Of a DNA stretch of 22,037 nucleotides, positions 8,214 to 15,354 are shown piece by piece. The notes under the pieces were generated by a model. It was not told the origin of the DNA and ran no database searches. It saw only the letters and a program-made list of their open reading frames with translations. This DNA is from Pseudomonadota bacterium (GTDB lineage: Bacteria; Pseudomonadota; Gammaproteobacteria; Burkholderiales; SHXO01), in assembly GCA_023430065.1 (NCBI GenBank), contig JAEZCG010000175.1:1-22037 (forward strand), in the 5' to 3' direction. Position 1 is the stretch's first letter, and every line of letters starts with the position of its first letter. The position numbers and the translations under genes were made by a program.

Positions 8214-9515
8214 TCAGAACTGGTAGATCAGCGTGAGCCAGAACTTGCGCACATCCACCTTGTTCGCCAACAGGTCGCCAGCCACGGCGTCCCCCGCCCG
8301 GTAGTCCGCGTACTCGAGCTTGCCGGTCAGACCCTTCAGCAGCGGGACCGTCACCCCGAGGTCGAACTCATGGCCGAAGTCGATGCTGCCGCGGTCGGAC
8401 TTGAATTCGTGCAGTTCGGCATACACGCCGACCCTGCCGAACTTGCCGCCCAGCGCCACGTACAGGTCGCGCAGGCCCTGTGCCGGCGTGGTGAGGAACT
8501 GGTCGGCCCAGCCCTGGAACAGATGGTTGGTGCCAAGCGGCGTTTGGAACCCATAGCGGCCGTCGTTGCTCGACAGCAGCTCGTAGTCGAGCCTGAGGAA
8601 CCAGTCGCCGACCTGCGGTCCGGCGCCCAGGTGCAGGTAATGCGCGTCGATGCGCCCATCCCCGCCCGAGTAGTCGTCCTGCTTCGCGTACTCGACCGTG
8701 TACAGCAGCTTGAGCGAATCGCGCAACGCATAGCCTCCGTTGGCGCGTGCACCGAAGATTCGATTGGAGTTGTCGGTGAACGCGGGCGTCGCACTGGTAT
8801 GGCGAAGCGCCTGGCCGGTGTTGTCCTGATCCTGCAGGTAGGCGTAGGCAGTCAGGTCGTTACCCGCGCGCCAGGTGTAGCGCACGTTGAGCAGCGGCAT
8901 GTCGAGGTCGTGCTGATCGCCGAGGATGTTCTTCTGGCGCCACAGGTAACCGGCGACCACGTGCGTGTTCGGCAGGCTGGTGTTCTCCACCATGGCCGCG
9001 TTGAAGACCTGCATCACCTGCCGGAACTCGACATTCCCGACGAAGCGCACGTTGTCCAGCTTGATCGACTGGCGTCCCACCCGCAACCGCGTGTCGGGGA
9101 GCCCGGTGTAGTCCAGATAGAGCTGGTTGACGTCGGTATCGTCCGGATCGGCGACGATCGGATAGTCCGCGAAGCGCGGATCGTTACGTGTGGTGGCGAA
9201 GTCCTGTTCGGCCAGGTGGCGCACATCGATGCCCTCCACGGTCAGGCTCAGCCCATGCCAGGGCTTGGTGCGCCAGCCCAGCAGCGTGCGCAGGGTGAAT
9301 GCCTCGGCGTGCTCAGGCTTGCCGTCCTGCGCCACGTTCTCGAAGCGTGGACGTAGATTGAGGAGCAGCGCGCCCCCAGTGAGCGCCTCCAGCGGCGTTG
9401 CAGCGCCCTCGTCCACGGCTGCCGGTACCTGCGCGAGCGCGCCCGTCCCAGTCAGCAGCGTGGCCACCGCGGCCGTACAAAGGCGACCCCGAGTCCATCG
9501 CGGCTGCGTCGTCAT
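8214..9515 (-). CDS. Outer-membrane beta-barrel porin, alginate-export-like family
   Basis: This is a 433-residue outer-membrane protein. The signal peptide (MTTQPRWTRGRLCTAAVATLLTGTGALA, then QVPA) is followed by a barrel with many alternating aromatic/polar strands. It ends in LTLIYQF, the C-terminal Phe expected of barrels recognised by BAM. The stretch DVNQLYLDYTGLPDTRLRVGRQSIKLDNVRFVGNVEFRQ (residues about 130-170) resembles alginate_exp/OprD-like porins found beside catabolic and transport genes. The start at ATG 9515 is chosen because AGGAG lies 7-8 bases upstream and the signal peptide begins there; an in-frame extension to 9656 has neither. It is upstream of and co-oriented with dctPQM, suggesting it passes the TRAP substrate through the outer membrane. 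It is divergent from the narX-like gene, with a 234-bp shared control region. The substrate is unknown. Confidence 0.85.
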   Translation of the reverse strand: MTTQPRWTRGRLCTAAVATLLTGTGALAQVPAAVDEGAATPLEALTGGALLLNLRPRFENVAQDGKPEHAEAFTLRTLLGWRTKPWHGLSLTVEGIDVRHLAEQDFATTRNDPRFADYPIVADPDDTDVNQLYLDYTGLPDTRLRVGRQSIKLDNVRFVGNVEFRQVMQVFNAAMVENTSLPNTHVVAGYLWRQKNILGDQHDLDMPLLNVRYTWRAGNDLTAYAYLQDQDNTGQALRHTSATPAFTDNSNRIFGARANGGYALRDSLKLLYTVEYAKQDDYSGGDGRIDAHYLHLGAGPQVGDWFLRLDYELLSSNDGRYGFQTPLGTNHLFQGWADQFLTTPAQGLRDLYVALGGKFGRVGVYAELHEFKSDRGSIDFGHEFDLGVTVPLLKGLTGKLEYADYRAGDAVAGDLLANKVDVRKFWLTLIYQF

Positions 9516-9661
9516 GTTCTTCTCCTGCGGTCGGTAGCGGTTCTGCCCGTACAGGAGCATCGGCCAACGACCATGCGGCGCCAATCCGACCGAAGGAGAG
9601 GCGGGCGATGTGCGAAGACGTACGCCGGCGGGGTCATCGATGGCCGTGCGGAACACTGCGA

Positions 9662-9683
9662 TAATCCGGAAGAACTAGTCCGC
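9662..9683 (+). promoter_or_regulatory. Candidate operator upstream of narX: two TAxTCCG half-sites 14 bp apart
   Basis: TAATCCG (9662-9668) and TAGTCCG (9676-9682) are direct repeats with a 14-bp period. The whole 22-bp element matches one upstream of narK1 (12483-12504) at 18 of 22 positions, including the shared GAACTA in its middle. It lies about 30 bp upstream of the likely narX -10 hexamer (9715-9720), a normal place for an activator, and 147 bp from the divergent porin start. The NarL-like regulator encoded between the two copies is the obvious candidate ligand, although the element does not resemble the E. coli NarL heptamer (TACYYMT). Confidence 0.5.
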
Positions 9684-9711
9684 GCAGCGGAGCCTGCCTG
9701 GCAAGGGCCTC

Positions 9712-9720
9712 TGCTATAGT
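9712..9720 (+). promoter_or_regulatory. Extended -10 promoter element for the narXL genes
   Basis: TGcTATAGT is a good extended -10 (TGn followed by a 5-of-6 match to TATAAT). The expected -35 position (about 9692-9697, GCCTGC) is poor, as is common for activator-dependent promoters. The start would be near 9727, leaving a leader of about 23 bases before ATG 9750. Confidence 0.45.
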
Positions 9721-9749
9721 GGTCTGCCCTGTCCCGCCCTCCACAACCC

Positions 9750-11717
9750 ATGGCGAAACTCAGCCGCCGCCTGGGGCCGAAGCTCACCGCCATCCTGGTG
9801 ATCTATCTGCTCGTCGCGCTCGGTGCCGTCGGCCTGACGCTGCTGATGTCCTGGCAACTGGAAGGGGGAGCGGCGGCCGTCAACGAACTGGGCAGCCAGC
9901 GCATGCGCTCCTACCGCATCGCCCTCGGCCTGACCCAGACCACGCTTCCCGAGGTCGACCAGATCGCAGCGGCGCAACGCGTACGGGGCGAGGTCGCCGA
10001 GTTCGACCGGGTGCTCGCAGACCTCGAGCGCGGCGATTCCTCCCGTCCGATGGTACTTCCGCGCGCTGCGACGATCCAGTCAGGCTTCGCGGACCTGCGT
10101 ACCCAGTGGGTAAGCGAGATGAAGCCGCACATCGAGGCCGTGCTGAGCGCAGCGTCGATGGAGATGCGGCGCGAGTTGCTCAGCACCCACGCTGCGCGCA
10201 CCGACGCGTTCGTACGTCGGATCGACGGCACGGTGCGCGAGATCGAGCGCGCCATGTCGGATACCACACACCTGCTGCGCACGCTGCAGTTCGGAATCAT
10301 CGCGCTCAGCCTGATCGGCACGGTTGCACTCATCTACCTCATGTTCCTGCTCATCGTGCGTCCCGTGACCAGTCTCGAGGAAGGCATGAAGCGCATGGCC
10401 GGCGGGGATTTCGGCGTGCGTCTGCCGGTCGAATCGAGGGACGAGTTCGGGCAGTTGGCGGACGGCTTCAATCGGATGGCTGCGCACCTGCAGGACCTGT
10501 ACGCAAGCCTGGAGCAGCGTGTGGCGGAGAAGACGCGCACGCTGGCGGACAAGAACGAGGAGCTGGGGACGCTGTACGAAGTGGCGGCCCTGCTCGGCCA
10601 GCCCGGTTCGATCGAGGCGCTGTGCAACGACTTCCTGCGCAAAATCATGTCGCGCCTCGATGCGCAAGCCGGCGCCGTGCGGCTGGTCGAAGCGGACAGC
10701 GGCAAGCTGCACTTGTTCGTGCAGCAAGGCCTGTCCAGCGAGTTCGCGGAATCCGAGCGCTGCCTCCGGCGCGACGAGTGCCTGTGCGGGGAAGGCGCGC
10801 GTCGCACGCACCCGAGCGTCCACATTCTCGTGCGGGGAGCGCTGCGCAGCAAGCCGTTGCGCTGCCGCGAGGAAGGATTTTCCACCGTCGGCGTGTTCCC
10901 CATCCGCCTGCGCGAGCAGAGCCTCGGGCTGTTCAACCTGTATTTCCGGGAAGCACGCGAATTCAGCGGACAGGAGCGCTTCATGCTCGAGACGCTCGGC
11001 CGGCACCTGGCAATCGCGATCGAGAACCAGCGGCTCGTGGCAAGGGAAAAGGAGATGGCGATTTCTGAGGAGCGCAATCTGCTCGCGCAGGAACTGCACG
11101 ACAGCATCGCGCAGTCGCTCGCCTTCCTGAACATGCAGGCGCAACTTCTGCAGGATTCCCTCGAGCACGACAAGCTCGACAGTGCGCGAGAGGAGTTGGC
11201 CCGCATCCGCGAGGGCATCCAGGAGAGCTACGACGACGTGCGCGAGCTGCTGGTCCATTTCCGCACGCGCATGGCCGAGACGGACATCGAGGCAGCGATC
11301 GCCTCTGCACTCGTGCGCTTCGAGAGCCAGACGCGGGTGCAGACGCGCTTCCGGCAATCCGGCGTCGGACTGCCGCTGTCGCCGGAGATGCAGCTCCAGG
11401 TCATGCACATCGTGCAGGAGAGCTTGTCCAATGCGCGCAAGCACGCGCAGGCCAATCGCGTCGAAGTGGAGATGCAGCGCGGTCCCGTCTACCGTTTCCG
11501 CGTGCGCGACGACGGCCGGGGCTTCGATCCCGACAGCGTGCCCTCGGACCTGCACGTGGGTCTGCGCATCATGCGCGAACGTGCGCACCGCATCGGCGGC
11601 GAACTGCAGGTGACCTCCACCCGGGGAAAGGGCACCGAGGTGCTGCTCACCCTGCCGGTCCTCGAGGCCGGACAACCCGCACCGGCACGTCCCGGCACCG
11701 TCATCCTGGAAGGATGA
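9750..11717 (+). CDS. narX: NarX-like nitrate/nitrite sensor histidine kinase
   Basis: This is a 655-residue inner-membrane sensor kinase that controls the partner regulator directly downstream. TM1 is at about 11-33 and TM2 at about 181-203, with the periplasmic sensor between them. Right after TM1 lies a P-box-like sequence, NELGSQRMRSYRIAL (45-59), which corresponds to the nitrate-binding helix of NarX/NarQ and has Arg51 in the expected place. A HAMP linker (about 204-256) and a coiled coil lead to a GAF-like central region (about 285-426) with four clustered cysteines (338, 344, 346, 372). The HisKA_3 dimerisation domain has ERNLLAQELHDSIAQSL with phospho-acceptor His450. The ATPase has its N box around ESLSNARKHA (557-566) and its G1 box DDGRGFD (587-593). 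It is somewhat longer than E. coli NarX (598). No clear Shine-Dalgarno precedes ATG 9750. It is four bases from narL and divergent from the porin. Confidence 0.9.
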   Translation: MAKLSRRLGPKLTAILVIYLLVALGAVGLTLLMSWQLEGGAAAVNELGSQRMRSYRIALGLTQTTLPEVDQIAAAQRVRGEVAEFDRVLADLERGDSSRPMVLPRAATIQSGFADLRTQWVSEMKPHIEAVLSAASMEMRRELLSTHAARTDAFVRRIDGTVREIERAMSDTTHLLRTLQFGIIALSLIGTVALIYLMFLLIVRPVTSLEEGMKRMAGGDFGVRLPVESRDEFGQLADGFNRMAAHLQDLYASLEQRVAEKTRTLADKNEELGTLYEVAALLGQPGSIEALCNDFLRKIMSRLDAQAGAVRLVEADSGKLHLFVQQGLSSEFAESERCLRRDECLCGEGARRTHPSVHILVRGALRSKPLRCREEGFSTVGVFPIRLREQSLGLFNLYFREAREFSGQERFMLETLGRHLAIAIENQRLVAREKEMAISEERNLLAQELHDSIAQSLAFLNMQAQLLQDSLEHDKLDSAREELARIREGIQESYDDVRELLVHFRTRMAETDIEAAIASALVRFESQTRVQTRFRQSGVGLPLSPEMQLQVMHIVQESLSNARKHAQANRVEVEMQRGPVYRFRVRDDGRGFDPDSVPSDLHVGLRIMRERAHRIGGELQVTSTRGKGTEVLLTLPVLEAGQPAPARPGTVILEG

Positions 11718-11721
11718 GCCC

Positions 11722-12387
11722 ATGAGCGTTCGCGTCCTGATCGTGGATGACCATACCCTGTTCCGCAGCGGTGTGAAGGCACTCATCGCGCGACAGGAGG
11801 ATTTCGAGGTGGTCGGCGAAGCTTCGGACGGCCTGGACGGGATCAAACGCGCGAAGGAGCTCAGCCCCGACGTGATCCTGCTCGACCTGCACATGCCCGG
11901 CCTGTCGGGCCGCGAAGCGGTGAAGATCCTGGCGGAGGAATGCCCCGAGTCGAAGGTGGTGATGCTCACCGTGTCGGAGGATGCCGAGGACCTGATCGAG
12001 ACGTTGCGCAACGGCGCCAGCGGCTACCTGCTCAAGAACATCGACACGCAGACGCTGATCGACTCGATCCGGCGCGCGGCCGACGGCGATTCGGTGATCT
12101 CGCCGCAGATGACCAGCAAGCTGGTGCGCAACATCAAGTCCGGACCGGGGGCACCTGCGCCCGCACCCGCCGAGCGCGACAAGCTCAGTCCGCGCGAGCG
12201 CGAGATCCTGGGCTTCCTCGCCCGCGGCGCAAGCAACAAGGAGATCGCGCGCGCGCTCGACGTCGCCGAGAGCACGGTGAAGATCCACGTGCAGCACATC
12301 CTGCGCAAGTTGAACCTGACCAGCCGCGTGCAGGCCGCCGTCTACGCCGTGGAGAACGGGCTCGCGGAGGGCACGACGCGGCCCTGA
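11722..12387 (+). CDS. narL: NarL-like response regulator (NarL/FixJ family)
   Basis: This is a 221-residue DNA-binding response regulator, the partner of the upstream NarX-like kinase. The receiver domain (residues 3-120) has the acidic pair Asp9/Asp10, the phospho-acceptor Asp55 in DVILLDLHMPG, the switch Thr in MLTVSE and the conserved Lys in GYLLKNID. A Pro/Ala-rich linker (about 140-152) joins it to a LuxR-type helix-turn-helix domain (LSPREREILGFLARGASNKEIARALDVAESTVKIHVQHILRKLN, about 155-200). GGAAGG lies 7 bases before the ATG, inside the end of narX, so the two are co-translated. It probably binds upstream of narK1 and perhaps of narX. Related names in other species are NreC or DegU-like; the neighbourhood favours NarL. 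Confidence 0.9.
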   Translation: MSVRVLIVDDHTLFRSGVKALIARQEDFEVVGEASDGLDGIKRAKELSPDVILLDLHMPGLSGREAVKILAEECPESKVVMLTVSEDAEDLIETLRNGASGYLLKNIDTQTLIDSIRRAADGDSVISPQMTSKLVRNIKSGPGAPAPAPAERDKLSPREREILGFLARGASNKEIARALDVAESTVKIHVQHILRKLNLTSRVQAAVYAVENGLAEGTTRP

Positions 12388-12404
12388 GCCGCACGCGAGC
12401 AGCA

Positions 12405-12423
12405 GGGCGAGGATTCCTCGCCC
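12405..12423 (+). terminator. Hairpin after narL
   Basis: GGGCGAGG (12405-12412) and CCTCGCCC (12416-12423) form a perfect 8-bp GC stem with a 3-base loop, 17 bases past the narL stop. No T-run follows. It could end or attenuate the narXL transcript before the narK1 promoter region. Confidence 0.4.
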
Positions 12424-12482
12424 CTGGGGCTCGGGATGACACCGATGCAGGCAGTGGCCACCGTATTCAAGGGGGTCTTCCC

Positions 12483-12504
12483 TAGTCCGAACGAACTATT
12501 CCGC
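12483..12504 (+). promoter_or_regulatory. Candidate operator upstream of narK1: second copy of the TAxTCCG element
   Basis: TAGTCCG (12483-12489) and TATTCCG (12497-12503) are direct half-sites with the same 14-bp period as the element upstream of narX, and 18 of 22 bases are identical between the two. It lies about 125-146 bp before the narK1 GTG. I found no canonical FNR box (TTGAT-N4-ATCAA) in this gap, so oxygen control is either by a diverged site or by another route. Confidence 0.5.
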
Positions 12505-12521
12505 TGCGCCGACCGGCAGGG

Positions 12522-12529
12522 CGGACTAG
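12522..12529 (-). promoter_or_regulatory. Inverted third half-site CTAGTCCG upstream of narK1
   Basis: CGGACTAG is the exact reverse complement of CTAGTCCG at 12482-12489, centre to centre 40 bp away, or about four helical turns. It may be an additional regulator site on the same face of the helix. Only 8 bp match, so support is modest. Confidence 0.35.
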
Positions 12530-12628
12530 CTCGAATTCATCGGCGACCCCGCCCATCCGCCGAATAGGCCACGTACCGGGCCGACCGGTAATCTCCCCAG
12601 GCGTGCAGGAAAAACTCGGGAGAAAACG

Positions 12629-13879
12629 GTGCCCACGCAACGGACCAAACAGATCTCGGTACTGATCGCGAGCACGCTCGCTTTCACCGTGTGCTTCATG
12701 GTGTGGATGATGTTCGGCGTGATCGGCATTCCGATCAAGAATACGCTCGACCTGAACGCCACGCAGTTCGGCCTCCTCACCGCTACACCGGTCCTGACCG
12801 GATCCCTCGTGCGCGTGCCGCTGGGCATGTGGACGGACAAGTACGGGGGGCGCATCGTGCTGTTCCTTCTGATGCTGGCCACGGTGATTCCCATCTGGCT
12901 GATCTCCTACGCCACGCAGTTCTGGCACTTCATCGTGCTCGGACTGTTCGTCGGCCTGGCCGGCGGATCCTTCTCGGTCGGCACGCCCTACGTGGCACGC
13001 TGGTTCGACCGCGGCCGCCAGGGCTTCGCCATGGGCGTGTTCGGCGCCGGGAACTCGGGTGCGGCGGTGACCAAGTTCGTCGCCCCGGTGCTCGTCGTGG
13101 CCTACGGCTGGTTCGTGGTGCCCAAGGTGTTCGCCGCGGCGATGCTGGTCACCGCGCTGCTGTTCTGGTTCGGCAGCTACAGCGACGGCAAGCACCAGGT
13201 GGACGCCCGTGTGAGCTGGAGAGAGCAGCTGAGCGCGCTGCGCGATCCAAACGTGTGGAAGTACTCGCAGTACTACTCGATCGTCTTCGGCGGTTACGTT
13301 GCGCTCGCGCTGTGGATGACGCAGTACTACGTGGGCGAGTACGGGTTCGACATTCGCATCGCCGCACTGCTCGCCGCCTGCTTCTCGCTGCCTGGCGGCG
13401 TGCTGCGAGCCGTCGGCGGCTGGCTCTCGGACCGGTACGGCGCGCACCAGGTGACCTGGTGGGTGCTGTGGGTAAGCTGGATCTGCCTGTTCCTGCTGTC
13501 CTATCCGCAGACGCAATTCACCATCGTCACCGTGAACGGTCCCGCCACGTTCCACATCGGCCTCGACCCGTGGGTGTTCACCGCACTCATGTTCGTGATG
13601 GGCATGGCATGGGCCTTCGGCAAGGCGTCCGTGTTCAAGTACATCGCCGACGACTACCCGGACAACATCGGTGTGGTGTCGGGAATCGTCGGCCTGGCGG
13701 GCGGTCTCGGCGGATTCATCCTGCCCATCCTGTTCGGCATGCTGGTGGACCTCACCGGCATCCGCTCCAGCTGCTTCATGTTGATGTATGGCGTCGTCTG
13801 GGTCTCGCTGATCTGGATGTACTTCACCGAAGTGCGCCGCACGCCGGTCATGGGGCCGCGCGCTGCGACGACGGCCTGA
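12629..13879 (+). CDS. narK1: Nitrate/nitrite carrier, NarK1 type (MFS, NNP family)
   Basis: This is a 416-residue inner-membrane carrier of the nitrate/nitrite porter family with about 12 membrane segments. The two nitrate-signature segments are seen at about 109-126 (GLAGGSFSVGTPYVARWF) and 355-370 (GLAGGLGGFILPILFG). The two substrate-binding arginines are Arg62 (LVRVPLG) and Arg260 (VLRAVGG). Its shorter form and its sequence place it with the NarK1 half of the Paracoccus NarK fusion, believed to be a proton-coupled nitrate importer; that role is from family knowledge. The start is GTG at 12629, with GGGAG 6 bases upstream. It opens the narK1K2GHJI operon, with a 241-bp control region before it. 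Confidence 0.92.
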   Translation: MPTQRTKQISVLIASTLAFTVCFMVWMMFGVIGIPIKNTLDLNATQFGLLTATPVLTGSLVRVPLGMWTDKYGGRIVLFLLMLATVIPIWLISYATQFWHFIVLGLFVGLAGGSFSVGTPYVARWFDRGRQGFAMGVFGAGNSGAAVTKFVAPVLVVAYGWFVVPKVFAAAMLVTALLFWFGSYSDGKHQVDARVSWREQLSALRDPNVWKYSQYYSIVFGGYVALALWMTQYYVGEYGFDIRIAALLAACFSLPGGVLRAVGGWLSDRYGAHQVTWWVLWVSWICLFLLSYPQTQFTIVTVNGPATFHIGLDPWVFTALMFVMGMAWAFGKASVFKYIADDYPDNIGVVSGIVGLAGGLGGFILPILFGMLVDLTGIRSSCFMLMYGVVWVSLIWMYFTEVRRTPVMGPRAATTA

Positions 13880-13927
13880 CTGCCCGCGTGGATCTGATCG
13901 AGCGCCGGGCATCGAGGAGTCGAAGTG

Positions 13928-15340
13928 ATGAGCACACAGAGCATTGCGCATCCACGCGGTCGGGTCCTGAAGATCTGGACCCCGGAAGACAAGGCATTCT
14001 GGGAAAAGGAGGGCGAGGCGATCGCGCGCCTGAACCTGTGGATCTCGGTACCCTGCCTGTTCCTGGCCTTCGCCATCTGGCAGTTGTGGAGCGTGGCCGC
14101 AGTCAACCTGCCCGCGCTGGGCTTCACGCTCAACACCAACCAGCTGTTCTGGCTTGCCGCCGCGCCGGCGTTGTCCGGGGCGACCCTGCGCATCTTCTAC
14201 TCGTTCATGGTGCCGATCTTCGGGGGCCGGCGCTGGACGGCAGTATCCACTGCCAGCCTGCTCATCCCGGCGATCGGCATCGGCGTCGCCGTACAGGACA
14301 ACACCACCACCTTTCCCACCCTGCTGGTGCTCGCGCTGCTGTGCGGGCTGGGCGGCGGCAACTTCTCCTCGTCGATGGCCAACATCAGCTTCTTCTTTCC
14401 GAAGGAGCGCAAGGGATCGGCACTGGGCGTCAATGCCGGGCTGGGCAATCTGGGCGTGTCGTCTGTCCAGTTCCTCGCGCCGCTGGTCGTCACCATGCCG
14501 ATCTGGGTGGCACTGGGCGGCGATCCGCAGACCATCGTGGACAAGGCCGGACAGAGCGTGCAGATCTGGCCGCAGAACGCCGCCTTCATCTGGGTGCCGT
14601 TCATCGCCGCCGCCGCCTTCTTCGCCTGGTTCGGCATGAACGACATCGCCGATGCGAAGGCCTCCTTCGCGGAGCAGGCGGTGATCTTCCGGCGCAAGCA
14701 CAACTGGCTCATGTGCTGGCTCTACCTCGGCACGTTCGGGTCCTTCATCGGCTATGCCGCGGGTTTTCCGCTGCTCATCAAATCGCAGTTCCCCGAGGTC
14801 AACGCGCTGCAGTACGCGTGGATGGGTCCGCTGGTCGGCGCCCTGATCCGTCCGGTCGGAGGCTGGCTGGCGGACCGGCTGGGCGGTGCGCGCGTCACGT
14901 TCTGGAATTTCATCGTGATGGCGCTGGCCGTAGCAGGGGTCCTGTACTTCCTGCCGTCCGGCCCCTCGCAGGGCAGCTTCGCCGGCTTCCTGGCGATGTT
15001 CATGGTGCTGTTCCTGACGACCGGCATCGGCAACGGATCGACCTTCCGGATGATCCCTGTGATCTTCCTGAACGAGCGCACCGCGGGCGTTGCGCGCAAG
15101 GGATCGCCCGAGTGGGAGCAGGCGGTCCGGGACGGCAACAAGGAAGCGGCCGCGGTGCTGGGCTTTTCCGGCGCGATCGGTGCCTACGGCGGCTTCTTCA
15201 TCCCGAAAAGTTACGGCAGTTCGATCGCGATGACCGGCGGTCCGGAAATGGCGCTGTACTGCTTCATCGTCTTCTACGCAACCTGCATCGCGGTGACCTG
15301 GTGGTTCTACGCGCGCCGCAACGCAGCCATGCCGTGCTGA
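13928..15340 (+). CDS. narK2: Nitrate/nitrite antiporter, NarK2 type (E. coli NarK-like)
   Basis: This is a 470-residue inner-membrane nitrate/nitrite antiporter, closely resembling E. coli NarK in sequence and length (463). It brings nitrate to the cytoplasmic NarG active site and removes toxic nitrite. The first signature, CGLGGGNFSSSMANISFFFP, is at 139-158. The substrate-binding arginines are Arg88 (ATLRIFYSF) and Arg308 (GALIRPVGG), equivalent to Arg89 and Arg305 of E. coli NarK. YSFMVPIFGGRRW (91-103) is also near-identical to E. coli. I chose ATG 13928 over the adjacent GTG 13925 because GAGGAG is then 8 bases away rather than 5. It is 48 bp after narK1 and 14 bp before narG. The narK1-narK2 pair is often fused or adjacent in denitrifiers. 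Confidence 0.94.
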   Translation: MSTQSIAHPRGRVLKIWTPEDKAFWEKEGEAIARLNLWISVPCLFLAFAIWQLWSVAAVNLPALGFTLNTNQLFWLAAAPALSGATLRIFYSFMVPIFGGRRWTAVSTASLLIPAIGIGVAVQDNTTTFPTLLVLALLCGLGGGNFSSSMANISFFFPKERKGSALGVNAGLGNLGVSSVQFLAPLVVTMPIWVALGGDPQTIVDKAGQSVQIWPQNAAFIWVPFIAAAAFFAWFGMNDIADAKASFAEQAVIFRRKHNWLMCWLYLGTFGSFIGYAAGFPLLIKSQFPEVNALQYAWMGPLVGALIRPVGGWLADRLGGARVTFWNFIVMALAVAGVLYFLPSGPSQGSFAGFLAMFMVLFLTTGIGNGSTFRMIPVIFLNERTAGVARKGSPEWEQAVRDGNKEAAAVLGFSGAIGAYGGFFIPKSYGSSIAMTGGPEMALYCFIVFYATCIAVTWWFYARRNAAMPC

Positions 15341-15354
15341 ACTGAGGAACAACG

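Noticed and set aside
12388..12628. Search for a canonical FNR/ANR box upstream of narK1
   Set aside because: No TTGAT-N4-ATCAA or close variant was found by eye; a TTGAA half-site on the minus strand near 12466 has no partner at the right distance.
12482..15352. Very long open frame (956 codons) on the minus strand opposite narK1/narK2
   Set aside because: It is a shadow of GC-rich codon use. The plus-strand genes are unmistakable NarK proteins, and the antisense product is low-complexity and rich in Arg/His/Glu/Gln without any recognisable domain.
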